This document shows positions 48,229 through 59,656 of a stretch of 64,000 bases of DNA, piece by piece. Origin of the DNA: Welwitschia mirabilis (Eukaryota; Gnetophyta; Gnetopsida; Welwitschiales); assembly GCA_051453625.1 (NCBI GenBank), contig JBOZIK010000001.1:206552885-206616884 (forward strand), given 5' to 3'. Both the position numbers and the translations under genes were made by a program. Position 1 is the stretch's first letter. Every line of letters begins with the position of its first letter. The notes under the pieces were generated by a model. The model had not been told where the DNA came from, ran no database searches, and saw only the letters and a list, made by a program, of their open reading frames with translations.

Positions 48229-49314
48229 TGTTATGGTATGTATTTGTATAAGCATTTATATTCAAAAGGATTCTATCATTTATAAAATAAAGTAGATATC
48301 TTACACGATATAACACATTAGTATGAGTGGGAGTTAACTCAAATATTATATTCTTGTTAAAGACTATGAGATAAAACTTGGATTGCTTTTCATAAAATAA
48401 ATGGGAAATAGAATTAAATAAGAATGTAGGAAAAAAATAATGCAATGCAAATGCAAAATGCAACTTAATCTAAATCCAATGTAGAATAAACCTAAACTAA
48501 TCACTTTTAGCCTTAATAAATATTGCGCTTGATGATTTATATCACCTGAGAAATTATCACTAGATCAAGGGAAGCATAAACTATGAGAAACATTGGGAAA
48601 TATAAGATGCAATAAAAAAAAAGAGTTTATATTAAGAAGTCATCAAACATTTGGTTTACAAAATAGTTAAGCCTTAATGGAGGATGCATAGCACTTTACT
48701 AAGGAAATGTTTCTACAATGTTTGAGATGGATCTTCCCCTCTTCAATCTATTATTACAATAATTTCTAGTGTAGTAAAGATAGAGAGAAAAATAGAAGGG
48801 AAACTTATTTATAGGAAAACACATAAAAAATGACAAATAGAAGGTGCTCCAAAAACATGCTCTTTAACATACAAGAAACAGATAAAATAGTTAAGGGTTA
48901 GCTGTTAGAGTTATTTACATTATTAGTATCATTCTAATGATTGTTCAGATGATGATGGGAATGATGGCTCATTACAAAAGATAACTAAGAAAGTTTCTCA
49001 TCATAACTTAGCAGTCCATGTTAGTATCTAATGGTATTATTGTCATGTTTATCATATAGACGACAAAGGAAATGATGGTCTTCTTAAATCATTAGATTGA
49101 GGAGAAGTTAGTATTTTAATTAGAAATCATCCTCTAAAGCTTTGTGTATTAAAATATGCATTAAATGCATTAAATCTTGATAAGAATTACACATTTCCAA
49201 GATATTCTATCATTTCTTTAAAACCCTCAGAATTGCACTTGAACCTGTGTAAATACCTTGTAAAATAGCTCATAAAAATCTAATAAATAACCACAAATTG
49301 ATATTGGAATAGTC
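48229..49314 (-). repeat. 5' LTR of element B
   Basis: 1086 bp, collinear with 18833-19891. On the minus strand it ends CCATAACA. Confidence 0.85.
48806..48815 (-). promoter_or_regulatory. TATA-like element in the 5' LTR of B
   Basis: Minus-strand CTATAAATAAG, about 500 bp into the LTR and about 580 bp before its end; conserved in the 3' LTR. It fits a plant LTR core promoter, with the R region starting about 30 bp downstream. Confidence 0.45.
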
Positions 49315-49319
49315 ACTGT

Positions 49320-49632
49320 CATGGATCCCTACTTGAGATTGTAAAATTCCTCTACCTTAGCATTTTTGTAATCCTCTGATAAATACCTAGCTCAAAATTG
49401 TTCCTTGAAATTCTCTTTAGATAACTATTTAGGGAATGTAGGTGGTATCTTTTCTACATACCACCACATGGCTACATTTGTCCTAAGTTGATGCACAGCT
49501 AAAATGATCTTCTATTTAGATGTAAAATTTAATATCCCCAATTCCCTATTATTAGAAATTAACCAAGCTTCTAGTTTAGCTGCATTATTAGATCCTTTAA
49601 AGTTTGGAGGATTCATTTGCCTAAACTTCATG
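49320..49632 (-). pseudogene. Early gag of element F, fused to the LTR by a deletion
   Basis: The minus strand reads MKFRQMNPPNFKGSNNAAK, then LEAWL and MWWYVEKIPPTF, EEFYNL and GSMTV. This is the N-terminal gag pattern of chromoviruses (Phe-x-x-x-Asn-Pro-Pro-x-Phe-x-Gly). It breaks at element B and resumes at 18827. The apparent start lies right at the LTR edge: primer site, leader and the first part of gag are missing. LTR and gag share AAACTTCA at the join. Confidence 0.75.
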
Positions 49633-52600
49633 CTAGTATTTTGTATAAAGTTTAATTTACATAGGCATGAACATATAATTTGAATAATCTCATGCATTAA
49701 TTAATTAGCATATTGGACATGAGTTTATAAATTGTAAGTTATGTTGAATATACATAAGAAGTAATCTAGTAAGATATAATCTTATTAACCTTTGGTTAAT
49801 GGAAGTATAAGTCATTAAATGGGCTTAAACATTAGTAGTTCAAGAACACATTTAAAATGATAGGTGAAAGTTACAATAAGGAATTTAACTTAGTGGCCTA
49901 CAAGCTTATAGTATTTACTTTTTCTTAAAAACTTCTCTTATCTAACATTTTTTATTTAAGAATTTGTAAGAATGGTTAGTGGTTCTACAAAATGTTATTA
50001 TTGGAACTTGAGATCCATATCTTTTTCCTCAATCCTTAATTTCCTTAAAATAACTAGATAAGATACTAAATGATTGACTTTATTATTCTTTACCATTATA
50101 GCAATAAAGGTGCATAGTTGATTTAATTAGAAAGAGCGATTACCTATGTTTTTAAATGTGCTTATAGGATGGTTTTGAGATGTTTGTTGAGTTTGAGGGC
50201 ATGCAAAGTTTTACTTTTCAAAAGGAGAGATAATGATTTACATTTGTAATTTAACTCTTTGTCCATTTTCTATTAGCATATTTATTAAGTTATTGGCTAT
50301 CCTTATCAAAGAGGCCCAACTTTTAGAGGTTTTTATTCACTTATACTATGAAAAAAGAATGTACTAATGGATTAGATAATGGATCAAGAAATCATGAATG
50401 ATATGCATAATGTCAAATGTGTCTATTTTGATTACTAGTTGGTTGAATCTTTTTTACAATCTAGATAAGAGAAAGGATCATTTTATAGAGTCATTGGTAA
50501 ACTATTGATGGGTTCCACAAGGAAGTAGAGGTACTTGAGTAAGGGGCACCTCACAAGAGATGGTCTCATATAGGAAACAAATAGCCACTCAAAAGAAGAA
50601 GAAGAGATAATATCTTAAAGGACACAAAAAGAAACAACACATGAACAAGCATGGATAGGAGACAAGCTAATGGTGCACCAATAGAAAAGATGTGCTCAGA
50701 ATAGAAGGAGGAGATTAGAGTAAAGATAAGGAGCACACACCAAGTGAGAAAGAAAGAATGGCCAATGAAAAGCATTCACTAACTAGTTAACATGAGGAAA
50801 AAGGAGGGAAATTTCAATAAATTTGTATGGCAAATGAAGGTTATAAAGGAGGGGATTATAGCTATATAACTCAAGGTATACATTAAGAAAATTATTTAAA
50901 GGGTCTTTTTTATTTAAGTGATTATTAGGTATCCTAGGGTAGCAGCCATATAGTATGTATGGATCCACATAATAGGAGAAGAAAAAATTGCTTAAATTAA
51001 TAAAAATAATTTTTGTAGCTACTAGTGAGGTGGTATTAATCAAGGTTTTGAAATGCTATGTTGATAGGAACTTAACTATTACAAAAGATAAAAGGGTAAT
51101 GCTTAAATTTTATTATGGTAGGACTTGAACTCTTATCTTGATATATAACTCTTAATAAATCTAATCATTATGCTACAATTCCACTTGGAACATTATTTAA
51201 TATCAAATAATCATTATTCCTTATGAGATTCATGAAAAATACCTTTCAAAGACTACTGATATAACTACTCATAACTTGTTGTAATAGTTATAATAATTTT
51301 AAAAAAAAATAAACATCTTATTGTAATGAGACAAAGAGAAATAGCTACAAGGATAAGATTGAATTTTTTCCATGAAGAATTACATAAGAAATTATAACTA
51401 TAATTTTTCAAGAAATGATAACATATTTCTTTCTCTTACATTATAACATAATAAGTTGAGATATGTAAGCATCGTTCAATTATAACTAGAAAACATGCAA
51501 TTCCAATAACTGAATTAAATAAATAGATGACACCTAGGGACATGCAACCATCAGTTCGTTTTCACATCATCACTTGTAAGGATTTTTGCACATGCATAGA
51601 TGGTGTGAGAATTGTATTTCATCATAGTTATTGATGTAGCCTTAATTAAATAGGCAAGAAAGGGTTTTCAAGACCAAGGTAAAAAACTACATCACAATGG
51701 ACATGACTAAGAATTCTCATCAATTAGTATTATCTTATTTAATGTTATCTCATAACATAATTTAAATAATCTAGTTACAGACAACTAGGAGTGATAAAAT
51801 TGTCATAATTGTGTACATATTTTTTTCTTTCTTTTTAGAGGTTCGGTCCATTAGCCATGAGACTTACAATAGAGAGTATTACTCTCTAAGGTTTAAACAA
51901 CTGGTACCTCAACTAGATTTAGTTTTATTAGTTAACATCACAATTAATGATCAAACAAGATGATTAAGTGCATGGCTTATAACAAGTCTAGTTAACAAGA
52001 CTCAATTATAAATTGTTAACAACAAGATAGCTTAGGATTCACAAGGTTCTCCTAATTGGCTCATATGAAACATTGACTTTGTAAACTCTTAGAAGACTTA
52101 CATAAGATATTATTAAATGACATTAAGGTTTTATAAATAGTTTAAAACATACATGATAATACAAGGAATATTACATTCATATAGGATGTACAAGATTCAG
52201 TAAGAATTATACTAATACATGAAATAAAGACTCAGACCATGCAAGAATACAAGAGAATAAAATCATACAAGTATTTATAAAATAAGGTTGAGGATGATGC
52301 TTGTTCTTAGATAAACGCCAAGGTACTCCTAGTTGAATCTAAGCTCCACATGATTACAATTTGTAAGATATACATCTACGACTCTAATAACTAGGGAACT
52401 CTAGTATTTATAACATAGGACTAATAGTAGAACTACTGATAAGGCTTAAGTTCTACAAATATCTTAGGTTCCCCTAATCTATCTTCTTCAAGCCTAACCA
52501 CTAGATGTGAATAATAATATCTCATAAATAAATCTAAATGCATGAGATGAATAACATGACAACTACTTTAGATCACATATCATTACTATTGCATGAGCAA

Positions 52601-52942
52601 GATATAATTGAGAAAGCTCTACATTAAACTGTAGTTAGTTTCCAAAAATAACTCAAATATTAAATCTTTCATTATAACAAATAAAACTCATGCATAAGTA
52701 AATTCCATAATTAATGCATTATTTCAATCAATTAACTAAGTTTATAATCTGTAGTTAATCATTTAATAACTTCTAAAGTAATAACATGCAAGTACTTTAG
52801 TTTTACTATTACCTTTATCACAAATATTATTATTTTTAAACAATTAGAAACTAGACTCATTATTATTATTAAATTCCAAATTCAAATAAACTATCTAAAT
52901 GACTAAGAAGGTTTTCTAACCTTAGGAAAAATTTGGACTAAT
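49631..52942 (-). repeat. 5' LTR of element F (truncated at its 3' end)
   Basis: Collinear with 6905-10234. It starts on the minus strand near 52942 with TTAGTCCAAATTTTTCC, aligned to TGTCACATTTACATTTT of the other copy. The downstream end is cut by the deletion into gag. Confidence 0.75.
51119..51189 (-). other. tRNA-like segment inside the F 5' LTR
   Basis: Minus-strand TAGCATAATGATTAG (A-box-like) and AGTTCAAGTCC (9 of 11 B-box positions), the partner of 8391-8460. Confidence 0.4.
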
Positions 52943-53439
52943 AATAATAAAGCTAGAAGTAGGCTCACATGTCATATGAAAGATACTAACTTTTAGTTTA
53001 ACCTATATTTTTAAACATCATCATAGATTTTTAGATGACATAAGCTTTATAGAATAACTTTATTATTAATTCTATCTTATTTTAACTCATTTTTCAATGG
53101 TCCATCTATTCTTTTCTACTTATTACCCTAGATTTATAGCTCTTTTTCTCTATATGTATTCTTCTTAATCTTATTTTTCTTATCTTAAACTAGTCTAGAA
53201 TACATAAGATTAATGATTTTATACCCATAAAAAAGAATTTACAATTTGTAATCTATGAAGAAAAACTACTATTAAAGATAATTTAGATGATATACTAGCT
53301 CTTAAAAATGATAGAGAAGGTGCAAGAGCTTAAGTAGGAATGCATGAATATTAAGAAATAAGCTGAGAAATGTGTGTCTTACTCTAATAGACTTTACTAT
53401 TGGATTTTATTACCATATAGAATTTGTGGATGTGAAGAT
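52943..53439. other. AT-rich stretch left of the inverted repeat
   Basis: No coding or structural signal that I can support. It should contain the right flank of element F. Confidence 0.4.
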
Positions 53440-54730
53440 GTATATGCATTTCTATATTGGTCTATGAAAAGTAGAACTCTTCGTTGCTTCTATTTTTCCA
53501 TTTCTTTATTGACAAATAGCCTAAGATAATGCTATTTCATTTATTTGTAAAATTATTGGATTCCAAAGCATAAGATAGTACTTTGAAAGTTAGGTATAAA
53601 TGTTGTAGATCTAAAGTCTTCATCCTCTTAACAATGTTCCAGTCCATCCCATAGGACGTAGTTTATTTCTAGATTTTTATCTACAAAAGAATTGTAATAC
53701 TAGTTATTCTATGATTTTCATCATTGTAGGTAAGGTTTTCTTAAATATTAGAAAGATTTCAAAGTTTCATATTTTATCTTATTAAAAATTCTCTTGTGAT
53801 ATTTCTAAATAAATTATGGATTTAAAATTTTTGGAGTTATTAGAGCTATATAAAAATAGGTTTTGTGGTGACATATGGCTTAAATTCAAGAAGTTGAAAT
53901 TGCTTTAAGTACTTGATCTAGGATACAACTTACTTTATGATGTAGTTTTACCTAATATTTAGTATCTTTTTACACTTTAATAAAATTAATTTCATGCCTT
54001 CTATAACTATTTTAAACTTGGTAGTCATGATGCGACATTCTTAGATTTTTCTTGGAGGTGCATAAGTAGCTTTCATGCTAAGATTTCTTAGTAATTATAA
54101 CCTTTAATTTAAGATAATAATATATCTCTAAAAAAATGAGTAGTAATGGTTGCATCATGGCCATGAATTACATGGTACTTACAAGAGTAAACAAATTCTC
54201 CTATGGTAAGAAAAATATACTTCAAATTAGTTAAGACTACACTAAAAAGTATATTCTAGCCCAAAATAAGAACATGAAGTAGTTTTAACTTCTTGAATTC
54301 AAGTCAAACATGACCTAGAAGACCCTTCCCTATAGCTCATAACACTTATGAAAATTTCAAACTTTTTATTTCTTTGGAGATACTAATAGATAATATATAA
54401 TTTTATAATTATAAGATATGGAAATACAAAATATTTTCTAACTAGGAAAAGCTTACTATGGAATACTTAGTAGTATGATTTTTTTAGAGATAAAAAGAAA
54501 AACGAGATCTAGGTTCCATGGGATGGAATAGAATGCCATGAAAAAGATAAATACCTTCATCACTATATAAGTTGCATTTGCATTTAAAATAATATGCTTT
54601 AGAGCCTAATCATTTTTCAAAGAAATTAACTATTGTTATCTTGGACTATATGTTAATAAAGAAATGTAAAAACATGAATATAGTAAAGTACAATTTCTCA
54701 TAGTCAAATATGCAAATGTTACATGAAACT
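53440..54730. repeat. Diverged long inverted repeat, arms about 600 bp
   Basis: The left arm (53440-54050) and the right arm (54130-54730) are reverse complements with many substitutions. Examples: CATTTCTTTATTGACAAATAG near 53498 pairs with CTATATGTTAATAAAGAAATG near 54645; TCCATCCCATAGGA near 53644 pairs with TCCATGGGATGGAA near 54515; AAATTCAAGAAGTTGAAATTG near 53882 pairs with TTTTAACTTCTTGAATTCAAG near 54283. The centre is about 54090. It is either a foldback element or two copies of one repeat in opposite directions. Confidence 0.8.
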
Positions 54731-55840
54731 AATGGTTAAGTAAGTCTTTAGGATTGAGGTTTACTTTGGGATAGCAACAGATAAGCATAGATACCACTGA
54801 GAATATGATCACAAAGAGAGAGACTATAAACATAACGTTTTCTATAGGAAAGGAAAAAATAATGAAGAAAACAAGTATAGAACATTTCTCATGAAGAAGA
54901 CCACTAAAGCTATGATTAATTATGTAATCATAGAGAAGACATAAGAATAACAGCTAACACAACAACTAAGTAGAAAAAGGATATTCCTACATTATATGTT
55001 GCTAACATTTTTGATTTTCATAGAGGAGTAATAAACTTAATTCTCTTAAGATGTGATATATAAGGCAGTTAGAATTAATTTAACACATTATAAAGAGAGG
55101 TCAAGAGAGGTCCTATTCTTTTATAAAATGAGGAAAGGAATCTTAAATATTTACCATTGAAAAAAATCAATAACAAGCATTATTCAAAATCCAACAAAAT
55201 AAACATGATACTTTAATATTCTAGAGTAGTTTTTTAATAAGCTAGTAGTGTTAAAATGTATAAAATATGAGCTTACATGAAAAAATTAAATAAAACATCT
55301 ATCAAAATAAAAATCCAAAGAAACTTAAAAATTATAGGAAAATGAAAAAAATGTAAGCATAAAATCATGCATGCAATAACATGCATGAAGTAATAAGGAG
55401 TATAGAGTACTTAATACATTATTAAGAATCTTAGACATATCTATATAAGAAACCTCTTCTGATCTCTAATATCATTTGAAAAAAACCATAATGACTAAAG
55501 GAAGGAAAAAAATAAAAATAGGAATATTTTCAAAATCCTAATGTTATTTTTCTTCTTTTCTTTTACAACTTGATAAAGTAGGCAAGTACATATAACTAGA
55601 ATGTTACTAGTATTAAATAAATTCTAAGTGAAACATTATGGTATAAGTTATTTCATCCTAGAAAAATAATCCTTAATAAGATTGCAAAAATATTAAAGAA
55701 GTTTGAAAGCATTCTTAATAGAATTGTAAAGACTATAAAGTAATATGCATTAAAATTAAGAAATTTTAAAACTTTATCATGAAGCAAGCCTAAGTTGAGA
55801 TTAAGTAAGTCAATTAAAGAACATCACCCAAAATATGAAT
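54731..55840. other. AT-rich stretch without recognised features
   Basis: I see no gene, LTR or repeat structure. It may be part of the LINE 5' region or older flanking repeats. Confidence 0.4.
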
Positions 55841-56299
55841 TGAAAAATGGCCAAGGAAAAACCTCCTTCTCCTCTTGCTAATGAATCTCATAACATGGGA
55901 CATGAAAGGTTGTAATAATCTATTATATTAAAATAACATCAAGGATGTTAGTTATTTTAACCTAGATTTCATGATCTTTCAAGAGATTAAGGTGGAAAAT
56001 ACAAAAGAATTTAAGCTTTTAGGAAAATATTTATAGAAAGAGGGTTTTCTTTAAAGAGGCTAATGAAATATTAGAGGAAATGATTGATAGGTAAATTTCT
56101 AAGTTTAAATGATAAGATACCTTATAGTTACTATTAACATTAAATATATTATAGTAATTTTCTATGGCATGATCAAGTACGAGGATCATATTAGATTTTC
56201 ATAGTTATTTTCCTTAATAAGGAATCAATGGAATAAGCCAAATTTGGTTGCAAAATATTATAGTACTTTTTTGTATGATGATGTCAAATTAAGGGGAAA

Positions 56300-56830
56300 A
56301 TATGATGGAACAATGACATAAAGGAATTTTTGAATGCTATTAGAGGAATGAAGCTTATAAGTACTATGATGGATGACTATTATTACACATGGAATGATAA
56401 ACAAGAAGGTTATAGAAGAATATATAGCAAATTGGATAGGATTCTAAATGACATCCAATGGCTTGCAATATTCTTAAGAATAAAGGCAAGAAATCTAGAA
56501 CAAGTAGGATTTGATCATTTCCCATTTTTATTAGAGAAGAAATCATTTAAGATCTCAATTTTTAGATGGAATAGATTTTAGTAGATTAATAACAATTTTG
56601 ATAACTTCATTGTATCTAAATGGAGTAAGTAATTTTAAGAAGTCCTTGATACAAAATTTGGATAAACTTTTAGAAGGTTAAGAAAGTTATTATTTGATAG
56701 TATCAAAGAAGTATAAGTAATTTGGAAAAAAAATAAAAAAATCTTAAATGAGATCCATCAAATTGAAGAGGAAATAAGTCTAGAAGGTTGATCACAAGAA
56801 ATACAAGAAATGCAAAATTGTTACAAAATT
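56300..56830 (+). pseudogene. LINE (L1-type) endonuclease C-terminal remnant
   Basis: The frame through 56330-56581 reads KEFLNAIRGMKLIS, then YYYTWNDKQEG, RIYSKLDRILNDIQWL and FDHFPFLLE. This is the order of the endonuclease end of plant L1 LINEs: Tyr-Thr-Trp-Asn, Arg-x-Asp/Leu-Asp-Arg, and a Ser-Asp-His-x-Pro box whose Ser reads Phe here. A Lys/Glu-rich helix follows to about 56800. I cannot support an RT downstream. The 5' part (from about 55840, MAKEKPPSPLANES) could belong to the same element. Confidence 0.72.
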
Positions 56831-58693
56831 ATTATGCACTAAAAACGAAAGACCATATCTATTGGAAATAATAAGGAGCAAGCAATTAAGATAATTTTGT
56901 GATGAAAATTTAAATTTTTTAATGCTTATTCATTTTCGAAGCATAACAATAGTAGAAATATGAAACTAGAAAATCAAAAAGGATATTGGCCTACTAGTCA
57001 AGAAGAGTTAAAACCAATAGCATATGATTTCATAAATATTTATTAAGTAATGGTGAAGAAGGGGATGAAGAAAAAATTAATATGTCTACAAATACTATTA
57101 ATGGAAGATTAGGAAAACATGTTGTGGCATGGTTAAATAAGAGGTCATCTTTAGAAATATTAGACATGTGATTTTCATAATGCTCAACCTTAATAGAGTT
57201 ATTATAAACACTATTAAAAGACAATGAAAACAATACCTCATGTAAATGATGAATGAATTTTAGAATAGTAGTGAAATTTTATCTTAGTACAATTTCACTT
57301 AAATAGCTTTACTTACAAAGCATCAACAATTTTGATACACTGGGGAGTAAAAAAAAAACATATCTTATATACTATTTATAATATATTATTTCATTTCCAG
57401 AATTTAATAATGAAAAAATTAAAAACCAATCACCTAACATTATTGAAAATAAGTAGGCTAGATTTTTGAAAGGGGAACACATCCTAGATTAATTTTTACT
57501 TGTTTAAGGTATTGAACATTTGGCTAATAGATAAATACCTGAGGACATCACACTAATATTGGATATTAATAAGGAATATAATCACATTTATAAATCTTAC
57601 ATGAAAGCAGTCGTTAAGAGAAATATTTTATTAACTATGATTTTAAAAGCTTAAGTATGAAATCATATATATAATAATTCTAAATAAGCACTATTTTGTT
57701 TTATCTTCCTTCACTCTTTAATATTATAACCTAATAGATACAACAGAACATAGGATCAAATTTTACTTATTCTTTTATTAGAATTTTTATATTTTAAGAG
57801 AAAAATCATAATTTTATGATATATTTATTTATAATTAATTCCTAGCTTATTTTGGTTTATAAATAATATAATGATGTCATAATTTTATTTCTTCCATTTA
57901 TTTCTAGTTTTTTATTAATAGAAAGATATCTTGTAAATAATCTAGGAGATACAAACTTTTTATGAACATACATGGGTAAGTTTAAGGATGATAGTTAACT
58001 AATACAATAGAATGTTGAAATTCCTATTAATGGAATTATAACTTGATAGATAACCACCCTCTGGACATGCATTGGTTCTACTTTATATTTTAAAAAATTG
58101 AAACATGGCTAGGCTCAACTTCATAGGCTTACAACACCTCAATATACCTTTAATAAATGTGATAGGTAGTACATGAGGTGGATGCATGCTTATAAATAAC
58201 CCTCGATTCCTTGAAACATCTTTGAGTGGTGCAACATTATACATTGATGCTAAAGGATTAAGATATTAAGTTGGAGTAGGTTCATGCATGGGTAAAATAA
58301 GATAGTGATGATCAAATATACTTCTAAAATGGTATTATAAAAAAAAAATGTAATGCAGCTCACCTTGGTGATGAAATCAGAGTATAAGGAAGAACATTAT
58401 TAATATTATCTTGATTTAGTCCTATTCAATGAATGTAACATATAAACTCATGCATATAATTATAACTAATATGTATATTTAATGGATTATTTATGTAATT
58501 ATAATAATTCTAATCATTAGTAACTTCATTTTATATAAATAATCATGAAAGAGAAAACAAAAATACTACATATCTATATTCAAGATTATAATAATAAAAC
58601 TCTAAATAAAGAAAATATTTTTTTCCTTTATTTCAATTATAATAAAAATATTCATAACGTATAAAATCATATCTTAGTAACATACTTAAATAA
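56831..58693. other. AT-rich stretch, possible LINE continuation
   Basis: Between the endonuclease remnant and the gap I see no readable domain. The minus-strand frame 57030-57233 looks like a shadow. Confidence 0.4.
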
Positions 58694-59656
58694 NNNNNNN
58701 NNNNNNNNNNNNNNNNNNNNNNNNNNNNNNNNNNNNNNNNNNNNNNNNNNNNNNNNNNNNNNNNNNNNNNNNNNNNNNNNNNNNNNNNNNNNNNNNNNNN
58801 NNNNNNNNNNNNNNNNNNNNNNNNNNNNNNNNNNNNNNNNNNNNNNNNNNNNNNNNNNNNNNNNNNNNNNNNNNNNNNNNNNNNNNNNNNNNNNNNNNNN
58901 NNNNNNNNNNNNNNNNNNNNNNNNNNNNNNNNNNNNNNNNNNNNNNNNNNNNNNNNNNNNNNNNNNNNNNNNNNNNNNNNNNNNNNNNNNNNNNNNNNNN
59001 NNNNNNNNNNNNNNNNNNNNNNNNNNNNNNNNNNNNNNNNNNNNNNNNNNNNNNNNNNNNNNNNNNNNNNNNNNNNNNNNNNNNNNNNNNNNNNNNNNNN
59101 NNNNNNNNNNNNNNNNNNNNNNNNNNNNNNNNNNNNNNNNNNNNNNNNNNNNNNNNNNNNNNNNNNNNNNNNNNNNNNNNNNNNNNNNNNNNNNNNNNNN
59201 NNNNNNNNNNNNNNNNNNNNNNNNNNNNNNNNNNNNNNNNNNNNNNNNNNNNNNNNNNNNNNNNNNNNNNNNNNNNNNNNNNNNNNNNNNNNNNNNNNNN
59301 NNNNNNNNNNNNNNNNNNNNNNNNNNNNNNNNNNNNNNNNNNNNNNNNNNNNNNNNNNNNNNNNNNNNNNNNNNNNNNNNNNNNNNNNNNNNNNNNNNNN
59401 NNNNNNNNNNNNNNNNNNNNNNNNNNNNNNNNNNNNNNNNNNNNNNNNNNNNNNNNNNNNNNNNNNNNNNNNNNNNNNNNNNNNNNNNNNNNNNNNNNNN
59501 NNNNNNNNNNNNNNNNNNNNNNNNNNNNNNNNNNNNNNNNNNNNNNNNNNNNNNNNNNNNNNNNNNNNNNNNNNNNNNNNNNNNNNNNNNNNNNNNNNNN
59601 NNNNNNNNNNNNNNNNNNNNNNNNNNNNNNNNNNNNNNNNNNNNNNNNNNNNNNNN
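58694..59656. other. Assembly gap (963 N)
   Basis: A 345-codon minus-strand frame across 58633-59670 consists almost wholly of N and is not a gene. Confidence 1.

Larger units (their letters stand above)
18833..49314 (-). mobile_element. Element B: Athila-like gag-protease element, split by the C/D array
   Basis: Two LTRs (48229-49314 at the 5' end, 18833-19891 at the 3' end on the minus strand) are bounded by ACTAT (18828-18832) and ACTGT (49315-49319), a 5 bp target duplication with one transition. The interior consists of a 5' leader and gag (48228-46044) and a protease, spacer and 3' leader (23233-19892). Aligned to array copy D, the two halves are adjacent at about D 37110-37140, so the C/D array entered B there. 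RT, RNase H and integrase are missing: after the protease the sequence passes straight to the post-integrase spacer. Without the insert B would be about 7.7 kb. Confidence 0.85.
6905..52942 (-). mobile_element. Element F: chromovirus-like Ty3/gypsy element split into three blocks by nested insertions
   Basis: Long direct repeats at 6905-10234 and 49631-52942 are its LTRs. Between them the minus strand holds, in 5' to 3' order, early gag (49320-49632), late gag and protease (18827-17926), and RT, RNase H and integrase (13257-10380). The breaks coincide with element B (target duplication ACTAT/ACTGT on the plus strand) and element G (ATAGG/ATAGG). Reading across both breaks restores continuous homology, for example a gag segment beginning Gly-Ser-Met-Thr-Val on one side of B and continuing Glu-Glu-Lys-Phe on the other. 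Chromovirus affinity is inferred from the RT and integrase spacing and the LTR start TGTCACA. Confidence 0.8.

Noticed and set aside
58360-58390. ATCAGAGTATAAGG resembling a tRNA-Met primer site
   Set aside because: The first bases do not match (TGAA for TGGT) and no LTR end or gag was found beside it.
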